Positions 8,917-17,472 of a DNA stretch of 64,000 nt are shown here, piece after piece. Source of the stretch: VRUE01 sp036376915 (GTDB lineage Bacteria > Actinomycetota > Thermoleophilia > Solirubrobacterales > 70-9); contig DASUZK010000100.1 in NCBI GenBank assembly GCA_036376915.1, positions 1 through 64,000 on the forward strand, given 5' to 3'. A model generated the notes under the pieces. It was not told the origin of the DNA. It did no database searches and worked only from the letters and a program-made list of their open reading frames with translations. The translations under genes were made by a program, and so were the position numbers. The first letter of the stretch is position 1; the number at the start of each line of letters is the position of its first letter.

Positions 8917-9134
8917 ATCGGTTTCCGCCGCAATCACGGTCACACCGACAGAACAGTCCTGGCGAGCGACCGACGAGAACGCGAAGCGCTGCGCAAAACG
9001 ACGAGGACATCGCCGGACGCCGTCAGCGGCCGTTCAAGACGACTGTATTTCCGGCGGCGGGTCTACTTAGCGGCGGCACCAGAAGACGACGAACTTAGTA
9101 CCCGCCGGGGATTCGCCGCTAGACCCCAAGCACG
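8917..9134 (+). other. Gene-free stretch with interleaved inverted repeats
   Basis: No convincing gene is present. CGGCGGGT (9055-9062) can pair with ACCCGCCG (9100-9107), and TAGCGGCG (9068-9075) with CGCCGCTA (9114-9121). The two pairs are interleaved, so a pseudoknot is possible in RNA. An intrinsic terminator follows at 9135. This could be a 3' UTR of the nitrilase-family gene or a small RNA. Confidence 0.35.
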
Positions 9135-9161
9135 AAAAAAGCCCCGTTTCCGGGGCTTTTT
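9135..9161. terminator. Bidirectional intrinsic terminator
   Basis: GCCCCG (9141-9146) and CGGGGC (9151-9156) form a stem around TTTC. It is flanked by six A on the left and five T on the right, so it works on either strand. It separates the plus-strand nitrilase-family gene from the convergent minus-strand gene ending at 9229. Confidence 0.85.
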
Positions 9162-9228
9162 CCTATAGCGGGGGAGCGATTCGCTCTTAGTGGAGCAGCA
9201 GCAATTTCAATCGAGGCAGCTGTGAGCT

Positions 9229-10608
9229 TCAACCCAAAGAGGAGGCGTCGTCAGCAGTCGATACCAGAGACCGACCTATCGCCACCAAGGTAGCTGCCAG
9301 GATCGAGCCATCACCTGGGCGCATTACGGGATCCTCAAGGAGGGCGTCGAGGGCAAGCATGACGGGATCTCCCGGTTCGACCCCGCCACGGTCAACGAGG
9401 TGAAACAGCTCCTCTGCCGTCGGAGCCGCAAGTTCGCCTTCGAAAACGATGTTCCAGTCTCCATCTTCTCCAGGAGTGCCTGGTTCAGGTTGACCAAGCC
9501 ACGTCGTAGAGATCCCGCCAGCTCGTTCAAGTCGAGCGCGGGCGGTCTCGTAAATGTCTTTGGCTCCGGCCGCAGCCGCGATGTGCAAAACCCAGGCGCT
9601 AAGAAGAAGTACCTCCCCAGCGTCCGTCTCCGGAAGTTCACCCAGCAACGCCGCAGGTTGCTCTGCGCACCACCTGACCGCCCCTGGCACATGAAACATA
9701 AGCGCAGCGATGAGCCCCCACATATAGCCAAGGTTTTCGATCTCGTACTGGGTCCATTGGGTTCCCGCTCCAGAAAAGGGGCCAACTTTGTCGCCAATGT
9801 GATTGAGCTCCTGCCAACGTTTCAGAACGCCAAAGGCAATCGATCCAATCTCTGGCCTTGAAGCAGCGATGAGACCCAGCTCAAGCGCTTCGCCAGCAGC
9901 ATCTGCCATGTAGGAGCCGTAAGGCTCCTCGCGAGGTTGGGGTGGCTCCATATAGAGATTAGGAGGCTCTTTTCCTTCTGCAATCTCTCGATGCCAGACT
10001 TGTTGGAGGCGCTCCAGAAGCAGCGGTAGGAAGCGTGGTGGGTTTTCCCGAGACAGCAGAACAAAGCTTCTCTCGCTGAGTCCTCCCAATTCGAGATCCT
10101 GAACGTAAGCGATGACGTCCTGCAACAAAGATGATGGCCAGGGAGCCCCGGCCAACACGGACGCAAACAGGGTTCCATCGACTCGGTCGCCTACGCGGCT
10201 ATGAACGTCAAGGATGTTCTGAAGCAGACGGAGCGGCTCGTCTTCCGCCTCAAGAAGATGAATCGAGTAGTTATGAGCTGCGAACCCCGCAGCTGCATCC
10301 ATAGGACGCTCAGAGTTCAACCCCCCGCGGACAACCACATGGAACAGATGCAAAGGCTTCCGCAGCCGCTCCGAATCCTTCCCAAGCACCTTCAGCGCGT
10401 TGGCTGCAATACCCCCGCTGGCCGTCGTCTCGACCTCGAATGCAATGAGAGGCACGCGGTCGTTCGGCTTGCGGAGCCATGCAACGTCGATGGCGGCAGT
10501 CCCCGGCCTTAGGCGCCACTCCTGCTCAGAGAGATAACCAAGCGACCGCCCCAATAGGAGCAAGCTGTCGATTACTTCCTGACCGCTGTCGAGCGAATGC
10601 TTGGTCAC
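9229..10608 (-). CDS. Unknown protein with PD-(D/E)XK-like N-terminus
   Basis: This 459-residue protein has an N-terminal region that looks like a restriction-endonuclease fold: Asp41 in TAAIDVAWL, then the strand PLIAFEVETT with Glu58 and Glu60. The usual Lys of the E-x-K motif is Glu here. The remainder (about 150-459) is helical, with Trp-rich patches (GAGTQWTQYEIENLGYMWGL), and matches nothing I know. GC content and codon choice look less biased than neighbours. The gene stands alone, directly beside initiator tRNA-Met, a common place for acquired genes. A defence or DNA-processing role is possible but unproven. Confidence 0.7.
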   Translation of the reverse strand: MTKHSLDSGQEVIDSLLLLGRSLGYLSEQEWRLRPGTAAIDVAWLRKPNDRVPLIAFEVETTASGGIAANALKVLGKDSERLRKPLHLFHVVVRGGLNSERPMDAAAGFAAHNYSIHLLEAEDEPLRLLQNILDVHSRVGDRVDGTLFASVLAGAPWPSSLLQDVIAYVQDLELGGLSERSFVLLSRENPPRFLPLLLERLQQVWHREIAEGKEPPNLYMEPPQPREEPYGSYMADAAGEALELGLIAASRPEIGSIAFGVLKRWQELNHIGDKVGPFSGAGTQWTQYEIENLGYMWGLIAALMFHVPGAVRWCAEQPAALLGELPETDAGEVLLLSAWVLHIAAAAGAKDIYETARARLERAGGISTTWLGQPEPGTPGEDGDWNIVFEGELAAPTAEELFHLVDRGGVEPGDPVMLALDALLEDPVMRPGDGSILAATLVAIGRSLVSTADDASSLG

Positions 10609-10662
10609 TCTGGAAGATGCTCACAAGCTGTAGAGCAACCTTGAAATGCTCCACTACGGCTA

Positions 10663-10736
<74 letters not shown>

Positions 10737-10835
10737 GCGGTTTGGCCATGCTAGCAACGCACGGGGGTTGGGTGAATGTCGTTGCGGGCCCTATGCAGGC
10801 GCTCTTGCCGGCTGGCTCTGTCTAGAGTGCCGCGG

Positions 10836-11777
10836 ATGGCGGGGGAATCACATCGGGTCGCGGTCGTCGACATCGGCTCCAACTCGACGCGGCTGCTGAT
10901 CGCCGACGTCGCCGCGGAGCGGGTGTCGGAGGTCGAGCGGCAGAGCCGGGTGACGCGGCTCGGGCGGGGGGTCGACCTCTCGGGGCAGCTCTCCGCCGAG
11001 GCGATCGAGGCGGCCTGCACGGCGATCGCCGACTACGTGACGATCTGCCGGGAGGCCGGCGTCGGGCGGATCGAGTCGATCGCCACCAGCGCCGTCCGCG
11101 ACGCCTCCAACGGCGACGCCTTCGTCGCCGAGCTGCGCGAGCGCTTCGCGCTCTCCGCCCGCTTGCTCGACGGCGAGGAGGAGGCGCGGCTCACCTATAT
11201 GGGGGCGACCGCCGAGCACCCGCCCAGCGAGCCGACGCTGGTGGTCGACATCGGCGGCGGCTCGACCGAGCTGATCGTCGGCACCGGCCAGGAGATTGCC
11301 TTCCACGCCTCGCTGCAGGCCGGGGTCGTTCGCCACACCGAGCGCCACATCTCCAGCGACCCGCCGAGCGCGCCGGAGCTGGAGGCGCTAGCCGCGGACG
11401 TGCGGGCCCTCATAGAGAGCGCGGTCGCCGGCGAGCCCGGCGCCCATGCCCGCGCCGCGATCGCCGTCGCCGGCACTCCGACCTCCCTGGCCTCGGTCGA
11501 GCAGGGCCTCGAGCCCTACGACCCCAAGCAAGTACACGGCCATACGCTCACGCTCACCTCGATCCAGCGGCTCCTCTCGCAATTGGCATCTGCCCCGTTG
11601 TCCAAGCGGGTCGAAATAGCCGGTCTTCACCCTGACAGGGCACCAAACATCGTTGCCGGGGTGGTCATTCTGGTGGAGACGATGCGCGCGTTCGGCCTCG
11701 AGCAGGTCGAGGTCTCCGAGCACGACATCCTCTACGGCACCGCAATCTCATCTATTTCGGCTCTGGACTGCGGGTAA
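10836..11777 (+). CDS. ppx: Exopolyphosphatase / pppGpp phosphohydrolase family
   Basis: This protein hydrolyses polyphosphate and/or pppGpp. I start it at ATG 10836 (MAGESHRVAVVDIGSNSTRL), because that puts the first phosphate-binding strand at the N-terminus as in the family; the 313-residue length fits the short actinobacterial form. Motifs are VVDIGSNSTRLLIADV, ATSAVRDASNGDAF, LVVDIGGGSTELIVG, and a C-terminal VSEHDILYG that matches the family ending. Ppx sits near eno and divIC/ftsB in many actinobacteria; here those genes are about 12 kb away. Confidence 0.92.
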   Translation: MAGESHRVAVVDIGSNSTRLLIADVAAERVSEVERQSRVTRLGRGVDLSGQLSAEAIEAACTAIADYVTICREAGVGRIESIATSAVRDASNGDAFVAELRERFALSARLLDGEEEARLTYMGATAEHPPSEPTLVVDIGGGSTELIVGTGQEIAFHASLQAGVVRHTERHISSDPPSAPELEALAADVRALIESAVAGEPGAHARAAIAVAGTPTSLASVEQGLEPYDPKQVHGHTLTLTSIQRLLSQLASAPLSKRVEIAGLHPDRAPNIVAGVVILVETMRAFGLEQVEVSEHDILYGTAISSISALDCG

Positions 11778-12171
11778 CCTCGTATTCCCAATTTCGGGGT
11801 ACTACGTGATACCTCGTGGCCAGCCGGGGCCGCCGTGGCACTACAGATGGGTCAAGAATTGGGTAGAACCCATAAAATTTGGTAGGATATCTCTACTCGT
11901 TTTCTAGTAGCAGAGAAAGAGGCAACTAGACGTAGCGGATAGGCAGGCACATAATCGGCACATCGGGAAAGAGGTGGGGATACCACCACAGACTCGATAT
12001 AGGACTCAGGCGATTGCCGCACAATGGCGCCTCCCGCCGTCTGAGTCCACCGAATAAGGACTGGTCCCTGAAGACGTACCCCTGCCCGTCCTGAGGGGCC
12101 AACTTGAATCGGCCGCCAGCGATGGCGGCCGGTTCTCGTCTGAGCCGGGTCGACCGGGACCGGGGCCCCGG
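11778..12171. other. 394-base gene-free region with several inverted repeats
   Basis: No credible coding sequence. ATGGGT and ACCCAT pair around 11847-11873. GGACTCAG pairs with CTGAGTCC around 12002-12050, with a GC-rich interior. A 9-bp stem with a GCGA loop lies at 12110-12131. GACCGGGG/CCCCGGTC is at 12158-12173, at the stop of the next minus-strand gene. The left half is AT-rich by local standards. An unrecognised structured RNA is possible; it does not match the hallmarks of tmRNA, RNase P RNA or SRP RNA that I know. Confidence 0.35.
12110..12131. terminator. GCGA-loop hairpin, candidate terminator
   Basis: CGGCCGCCA (12110-12118) and TGGCGGCCG (12123-12131) form a perfect 9-bp stem with a GCGA tetraloop. 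It lies 41 bases past the stop of the minus-strand TPP enzyme gene. No strong U-tract follows on either strand, so factor-dependent or weak termination is more likely. Confidence 0.45.
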
Positions 12172-13782
12172 TCAGGCCAGGTTCGACTTGCGCGGATAGA
12201 CGACCTCCGGATCGGTGAGGACGTTGACCAGCGTCGGCTTGCCCGACTCGAAGGCCCGCTCCAGCGCCGGGCGCAGCTCGGCGGGCTCGCGCACGAGCAC
12301 GCCGTCGCAGCCGAGCGTCTCGACCATCTGGTCGTAGCGCGTCTCGGGGCGCAGCTCCGCCGCGACCGAGTAGCCGTAGAGGAACTTCATCGGGTGGTGC
12401 TCCAGCGCCCAGATGCCGTTGTTGCCCATCACGCCGACCACGGGGATCCCGTGCCGGGCCATCGTGTCGAACTCCATCCCGGCGAAGCCGAAGGCACCGT
12501 CGCCCAGCAGCAGGCAGACCTGCCTGTCGGGATGCGCGAGCTTGGCCCCGATCGCCTGGCCGGGACCGGCGCCGAGGCAGCCGAACGGCCCAGGGTCCAT
12601 CCAGCAGCCGGGCTGGTAGGTGTCGACGAACCGGCCCGCGTAGGAGACGAAGTCGCCGCCGTCGCCGACGACGATCGCGTCGCGCTCCAGCACCTCGCCG
12701 AGCTCCTTGTAGATGCGGACGGGGTGAAGTGGCGAGCGGGCGTCGTTCAGCTCCTCCTGCTCGGCCGCGCGCTTCTCGTCCTCGATCTTGCGCAGCTCCG
12801 CCAGCCAGGGGCCGATGTGCCCTCCCCCGGCCCCAGCCGCCTCGCGGATCGCCGCCAGGCTGGCGGCGACGTCGCCGACCAGGTCGACGTCGGGTGTGCG
12901 GTTGGCGCTCAGCGCGTTCGGCGCCGCATCGAGCCGGATCAGCTTCGCCTCCTCGGCGATGCTTGCCCCGAAGCCGAGGCGGAAGTCGAGCGGCACGCCG
13001 ATCACCAGCGCCACGTCAGCGCCGCCGAGCCCGGCTCCGCGGGCACGGCTGAAGGCGAGCTCGTGGTCCGCCGACAGGCAGCCGCGGCCGAGGCCGTTGA
13101 GGAAGACGGGGATCCCGAGCGCCTCCGCGAGCGCGCGCAGCTCGTCCTCGCCGCGGCCCCAGTAGAGGCCGGTGCCGGCCATGATCGCGGGGCGCTCGGC
13201 CGCGGCCAGCAGCGCAGCCGCCTCCTCGACCCCCTCCGCGGGAGCGGCCTCGACCAGCGGGGCGGCCGGTATCTCCGGGTCGGCCTCGGTGAAGACGACG
13301 TCCAGGGGGTAGTCGACGAAGGTCGGGCCGCCGGGAGCGGCGAGGGCGAGATCCAGCGCGGCCGCGGTGCGGGCGGCGATCTGGCCAGGCTCCTTCACCG
13401 TCTCCGCCGACTTGACCAGGGGCGAGACGAAGGGCAGGTGGTCGATCTCCTGCAGCGAGCCCGAGCCCCAGCGCAGCTCCGGCGCCCTTCCCCCCAGGAT
13501 GCAGACCGGCGAGCAGTTCGCCTGCGCGCTGGCGATCGCGCTGATCCCGTTCGTCACCCCGGGCCCCGCGGTCAGCGCCGCGACCCCGACGCCCCGCGTC
13601 GCCTTGGCGAACCCCTCGGCCGCGAAGGCCGCGGTCTGCTCATGGCGGACGTCGACGATCTCGATCCCCTCCGCCCTGCATCCGTCGTAGATGGAGAACA
13701 GGTGGCCCCCGGAAAGGGTGAAGAGGTGGCTGACGCCTCGCGACTTCAGCGCCTTCGCGACAACCCGCCCCCCGTGTTCCAT
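12172..13782 (-). CDS. Thiamine pyrophosphate enzyme, IlvG-like acetolactate synthase family
   Basis: This 536-residue protein has all three TPP-enzyme domains. The N-terminal pyrimidine-binding domain includes HLFTLSGGHLFSIYDG and the catalytic Glu of VDVRHEQTAAFAAEG. The central domain follows. The C-terminal diphosphate-binding motif runs from LLGDGAFGFAGMEFDTMARH to the GNN. The sequence closely follows mycobacterial IlvG-type proteins, annotated as probable acetolactate synthases without a regulatory subunit. The true substrate (pyruvate or another 2-oxo acid or acyl-CoA) is not certain. It is monocistronic and its start is about 40 bases from tRNA-Leu on the other strand. Confidence 0.85.
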   Translation of the reverse strand: MEHGGRVVAKALKSRGVSHLFTLSGGHLFSIYDGCRAEGIEIVDVRHEQTAAFAAEGFAKATRGVGVAALTAGPGVTNGISAIASAQANCSPVCILGGRAPELRWGSGSLQEIDHLPFVSPLVKSAETVKEPGQIAARTAAALDLALAAPGGPTFVDYPLDVVFTEADPEIPAAPLVEAAPAEGVEEAAALLAAAERPAIMAGTGLYWGRGEDELRALAEALGIPVFLNGLGRGCLSADHELAFSRARGAGLGGADVALVIGVPLDFRLGFGASIAEEAKLIRLDAAPNALSANRTPDVDLVGDVAASLAAIREAAGAGGGHIGPWLAELRKIEDEKRAAEQEELNDARSPLHPVRIYKELGEVLERDAIVVGDGGDFVSYAGRFVDTYQPGCWMDPGPFGCLGAGPGQAIGAKLAHPDRQVCLLLGDGAFGFAGMEFDTMARHGIPVVGVMGNNGIWALEHHPMKFLYGYSVAAELRPETRYDQMVETLGCDGVLVREPAELRPALERAFESGKPTLVNVLTDPEVVYPRKSNLA

Positions 13783-13821
13783 GAATTGAGCCTATAGGCC
13801 GCTCCCGGCTACCATCGGCGT

Positions 13822-13908
13822 GCCCGGGTGGCGAAATTGGCAAAAGCGGCGCCCTTAAAAGGCGTTGCCCCACTGGGGGGCTTGCGGGTTCGAGTCCCGC
13901 CCCGGGCA
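13822..13908 (+). tRNA. tRNA-Leu (TAA)
   Basis: An 87-base class II tRNA. Acceptor GCCCGGG/CCCGGGC with discriminator A, anticodon arm GCGCC-CTTAAAA-GGCGT (anticodon TAA), a long variable arm (CCCC...GGGG) and T arm GCGGG-TTCGAGT-CCCGC. A run of five T follows directly and may end transcription. CCA is not encoded. Confidence 0.95.
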
Positions 13909-13957
13909 TTTTTCCAACCAGGATCTTGTCGTCTCCAGGACCTGGTCGTGTCGGTCA

Positions 13958-14728
13958 TCAAGGCCGGGGGCGCAAATCAGGGTCAAGTTCAGTCGTTGCG
14001 TCCCGAGCCGCTTCCGCAAGCCCCAGCTCGCCCTCCTCGAGCTCGAACAGCCGGTCTTGCGGCGTCGCCGCCAGTCCATCGAGCAGCTGGGGTCGATTGG
14101 CCATCTCTTCGCTTTCGTCTCGCTCGCGTAGTTCTTTGAGAACCCGTAGGGCTCGTGTCTCCTCAACTTCCGCTTTACGCCGCCGCGCGGCCAGCTCAGC
14201 GCGTTCGGCCTTGATCCGGCCAACCATGTTGAAGCGCCGCTCGATTGCCCCCAAGAACAGCAACAAGGACGTGCCCGAAGCGGCCCAATATGCAGCCGGA
14301 ATGCTCGCGACCAGCTCGGCCGGGGATTGCATCGAAACCCGTTGCAGCGAAAGTCCCGAGTGAGCCTGGCGCGATTCGGGTCGAGAGCCCTCGGCAACAC
14401 GCTCCACATCAGCTTCCGTTAGGCGGGAGAGCGCATGGCGGAGATTCCTCAATGCATCCTCTGGCGCACCTGCCGTTTCCAGCTGCCGCAAGGCACGAGC
14501 GCGATACTCGATCTCAGCGAGCAGCGAGTCGGAAGATCCCAGGAGCTGCCGTGTCCTGATCTGGTGTTGCAATGCGAAATGGCGCGCCACAGGCTGCTCT
14601 GCAGCGAGCGCTTCAGGGACGGCGAGGTACAGCGCCTCCACGTCCTCGAAGAGGGCTGCGAACTCATAGCAGGAGACCTCGCGGTGCAAGGGCCGAAACC
14701 GCAGGGTTAGGCTCAGATCATTGCTCAT
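13958..14728 (-). CDS. Unknown protein with membrane segment and coiled coil
   Basis: This 256-residue protein has a helical N-terminal domain, one probable membrane segment near residues 143-163 (AAYWAASGTSLLLFLGAIE) and then a charged Arg/Glu/Ala coiled coil (IKAERAELAARRRKAEVEE). The acidic tail covers residues 230-256. I do not recognise a family. It sits on the strand opposite to and directly downstream of tRNA-Leu, with no operon partner, and is the likely passenger if this tRNA end is an insertion site. The upstream 160 bases are AT-rich and form a divergent promoter region with the sigma-factor gene. Confidence 0.65.
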   Translation of the reverse strand: MSNDLSLTLRFRPLHREVSCYEFAALFEDVEALYLAVPEALAAEQPVARHFALQHQIRTRQLLGSSDSLLAEIEYRARALRQLETAGAPEDALRNLRHALSRLTEADVERVAEGSRPESRQAHSGLSLQRVSMQSPAELVASIPAAYWAASGTSLLLFLGAIERRFNMVGRIKAERAELAARRRKAEVEETRALRVLKELRERDESEEMANRPQLLDGLAATPQDRLFELEEGELGLAEAARDATTELDPDLRPRP

Positions 14729-14891
14729 TCAAGCGAGGAATCTACTGCCACCAGGCGGCTCCCATCTGCACTTCATTCTTGGATTCATAAAGTCGCACTA
14801 AAAACTGCCGAGGTACCGCAACTATGCCGGTGCTACGGTGTCCCTGAGCTAGAAGACAAACGCCTTCCCTGGTGCTCTTGGAGGAATTCGC

Positions 14892-16394
14892 TTGGAGGCT
14901 TCAGCTCTCACACATGCCAGTCGCCGTGGACTTCTCGCCCGGCGTTCCCCGCTTCTCAAGCTGCAAGGTGACGATCGCCTGATCGCGATGGCCCGCGCCG
15001 GCAACCCCGGGGCCTTCGAGGCGATCGTCGACCGCTACCAAGGCCGCCTGCTCGGCTTCTGCCGCCAGATGCTCCGCTCGACCGAGGACGCCGAGGACGT
15101 CCTGCAGGAGGTCTTCGTCAACGCCTACCGGGCGATGCTCGCCGACGAGCGAGAGATCAACCTGCGCCCGTGGCTCTACCGGATCGCCCGCAACCGTTGC
15201 CTCAACCACCTGCGCAAGCCGACCGCCGACGCGCAGGAATCGATGGACATGGTTCCGACGGTCGAGGCCGCGTCCACGGCCGAGAAGGTCCACAACCGCG
15301 AGGAGTTCCGCCAGCTCCTCACCGACGTCGGCAAGCTTCCCGAGACCCAGCGCTCAGCTCTGCTGCTGCGCGAGATGGACGCGATGTCCTACGAGGAGAT
15401 CGCGCAAGCGATGGAGACCAGCGTGCCCTCGGTCAAGTCGCTGCTGGTGCGGGCGCGGATCTCGCTCGCCGAGGCGAGCCAGGCACGCCAGCTGACCTGC
15501 GGCGAGGTCCGGGTCGACCTGGCCGAGGCGGCCGAGGGGCTGCGCAAGCTCTCCGGCCCGGTCCGCCGCCACGTCCGCGACTGCGAGGAGTGCGCCGACT
15601 TCCGCTCCCAGCTCCGCTCAAACGACAAGGTGCTCGCCGCGCTGGTTCCGGTGGGACCGCTGATCGCACTCAAAGGCTTCATCCTCTCCAAGCTTGGCCT
15701 GGGAGGAGCAGGTGCCGGTGGCGCCGCGACCGCAACGGGGACCGGCGCCACCGGGGCCGGCGCCGTCGGCGGCGTCGGTGCCGCTCTGGGTGGCAGCAGC
15801 GCCGCCGGGGGCATCGGTGCCGTGGGCAGCGCGATCGGCACGAAGGCCGTCGCCGGCGTCGTCACGGCGGCCGTGATCACCGCCGGCGCGGTCGAGGTCA
15901 AGCACCAGACCGAGCCGACACCGGCGAGCAGCGGCACGGCGAAGATCTCGCGTGTCCAGCCAGGCCCGAAGGCAGCGGTCGCTCCGGCCCGCGACGCGAC
16001 GGTGGCCATCAACGCTCAGTCGGCTCCGGCCGCGGTGCCCACGCCCGCGGCGGCACCGACCCCCGAAGCGGAAACCGTGACAACCGAAGCGGGAGCAACC
16101 ACGGCACCCGCCGAAGAGGGCACACCGAGCGGCAACGGCGGCGCGGAGGCCGAGGCGGAGGACACGACGAAAACCTCGACCGGGATCGACGGAGTGGCTC
16201 CCTCGACGGGCGCCGGCGCGCCGGCCGGGGGCAACACCGTCGTGGTGACCGTCGGCGGCACCAACCCCGAACCGGCTCCCGCGGCACCGGCCGAAAGCAC
16301 GCCTCCCCCACCGCCTCCGGCCGAATCGACGCCGCCTCCAGCCGAATCGACGCCGCCCACCGCCTCCTCGCTGGTCATCCCCGAAGAGGAATAG
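14892..16394 (+). CDS. ECF sigma factor fused to anti-sigma-like zinc domain and low-complexity tail
   Basis: TTG start 8 bases after GGAGG. Residues about 27-110 form sigma region 2 (AFEAIVDRYQGRLLGFCRQM, then EDVLQEVFVNAYRAM). Residues 148-200 form region 4 (LPETQRSALLLREMDAMSYEEIA with the helix-turn-helix SVPSVKSLLVRAR). Next comes a zf-HC2-like segment with Cys in LTCGEV and H-x3-C-x2-C in RRHVRDCEEC. A Gly/Ala-rich stretch with a likely membrane helix (VAGVVTAAVITAGAVEV) is followed by about 150 Pro/Ala/Thr/Glu-rich residues. This puts an ECF sigma factor and a membrane-tethered anti-sigma-like domain in one chain, so self-regulation is plausible. No separate anti-sigma gene lies beside it. 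Confidence 0.85.
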   Translation: MEASALTHASRRGLLARRSPLLKLQGDDRLIAMARAGNPGAFEAIVDRYQGRLLGFCRQMLRSTEDAEDVLQEVFVNAYRAMLADEREINLRPWLYRIARNRCLNHLRKPTADAQESMDMVPTVEAASTAEKVHNREEFRQLLTDVGKLPETQRSALLLREMDAMSYEEIAQAMETSVPSVKSLLVRARISLAEASQARQLTCGEVRVDLAEAAEGLRKLSGPVRRHVRDCEECADFRSQLRSNDKVLAALVPVGPLIALKGFILSKLGLGGAGAGGAATATGTGATGAGAVGGVGAALGGSSAAGGIGAVGSAIGTKAVAGVVTAAVITAGAVEVKHQTEPTPASSGTAKISRVQPGPKAAVAPARDATVAINAQSAPAAVPTPAAAPTPEAETVTTEAGATTAPAEEGTPSGNGGAEAEAEDTTKTSTGIDGVAPSTGAGAPAGGNTVVVTVGGTNPEPAPAAPAESTPPPPPPAESTPPPAESTPPTASSLVIPEEE

Positions 16395-16405
16395 CGGCCG
16401 GCAGC

Positions 16406-17122
16406 TCAGCCGACCGAGTGGGACTCCCCCGGAGCGAGGACCACGACCCGCGACGAAGTCTTCGCCTCGACCTCCGCCTTGAAGGCCTCGGCGTCGGTCG
16501 CGATCGGCGGGAAGGTGTCGTAATGCATCGGGATCACCGTGCCGGCGGCGACGAGCTCGGCCGCGACGACCCCGTCGTGGCGGTCCATCGTGTAGTGGCC
16601 GCCGATCGGTAGCAGCGCCACGTCGACGGGGTCGCGTTCGGCGATCAGCTTCATGTCGCCGAAGAGGCAGGTATCGCCGGCGTGGTAGACGGTGACGCCG
16701 CCGATGTGGATCAGCAGCCCGGCCGGCGTCCCCGTGACCGTGCCCGGAGTGGGGCTGTAGGGGGCCTCCGCGGAGCCGGCGATCGTGCTCGTGTGCCAGG
16801 CCGGGACCAGCTTCACCCAGCCCCAGTCGAAGCGGACGGTGCCGCCGAGGTTCGGGTCGTGGACCTTCTCCACGCCCTGCTCTTCGAGCCAGTTGGCGAT
16901 CTCGACGATCGCCACGCACTCGGCGCCGGTGCGGGTGGCGACGCCGACCGCGTCGGCGATGTGGTCGGCGTGGCCGTGGGAGACGACGACGTGGGTCGGC
17001 TCGACGTCATCGGCGCTCGCCACCGCCGCCGGGTTGTTGGGCTCGAGGAAGGGGTCGACCAGGACCCTGGTGCCTCCCTCGCTCAGCTCGAAGCACGAAT
17101 GGCCGTGGAATCGGATCTCCAT
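16406..17122 (-). CDS. UPF0173 metal-dependent hydrolase (MBL fold)
   Basis: This 238-residue protein has the metallo-beta-lactamase signatures: VVSHGHADHIADAVG (H-x-H-x-D-H), PAWHTSTIAGS, YHAGDTCLFGDM and a C-terminal PMHYDTFPPI. Family-specific features such as IRFHGHSCFEL at the start and GTPAGLLIH identify the UPF0173/YtkL group, whose substrate is unknown. It ends a minus-strand run whose next gene upstream starts about 4 bases away, so it is probably co-transcribed with the genes at 17126 and 17473. Confidence 0.9.
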   Translation of the reverse strand: MEIRFHGHSCFELSEGGTRVLVDPFLEPNNPAAVASADDVEPTHVVVSHGHADHIADAVGVATRTGAECVAIVEIANWLEEQGVEKVHDPNLGGTVRFDWGWVKLVPAWHTSTIAGSAEAPYSPTPGTVTGTPAGLLIHIGGVTVYHAGDTCLFGDMKLIAERDPVDVALLPIGGHYTMDRHDGVVAAELVAAGTVIPMHYDTFPPIATDAEAFKAEVEAKTSSRVVVLAPGESHSVG

Positions 17123-17125
17123 CTC

Positions 17126-17455
17126 TCAGCGCTCCCCTTCCTGGGTCTCGTTGTCGGTCATCTCGTCATGCAGTGCCCAGCCGACGGCAACCCCGACCAT
17201 CATCCCCATCCTCGCCTCCTCGGCGAGCAGCGAGCGCACCGCGGCGACGCGCTCGTCGGGGTCGGGGACGGTCGCGGCCTTCAGCGACTCGGCCTCGTGC
17301 GACTCGCCGAACCAGCCGCCCTCGGCGAGGGCCGTGGCGAGCACCTTCTGCAGCTGCGGCGCGGCGCGCGCGACGATGCGCTCCGCCTCGGCGAAGCGCT
17401 CGGCGTCGATCAGCCGCTCGATTGCCGCGTCCAGCTGCTCCTCGTCGGGGGCCAC
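17126..17455 (-). CDS. Small hypothetical helical protein
   Basis: This 109-residue acidic protein starts at GTG (VAPDEEQLDAAIERLIDAERF). It has an amphipathic helix-rich N-terminal half, then a Met/Gly/Val-rich patch (ARMGMMVGVAVGWALHDE) and an acidic tail. No family is recognised. It lies between the rhomboid-like gene and the UPF0173 gene on the same strand with minimal gaps, so it is likely in the same operon. Confidence 0.65.
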   Translation of the reverse strand: MAPDEEQLDAAIERLIDAERFAEAERIVARAAPQLQKVLATALAEGGWFGESHEAESLKAATVPDPDERVAAVRSLLAEEARMGMMVGVAVGWALHDEMTDNETQEGER

Positions 17456-17472
17456 GACGAGAGCCTAACCGG

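Noticed and set aside
11778..12171. tmRNA, RNase P RNA, SRP RNA or 6C RNA
   Set aside because: None of the conserved sequence landmarks of those RNAs is seen.
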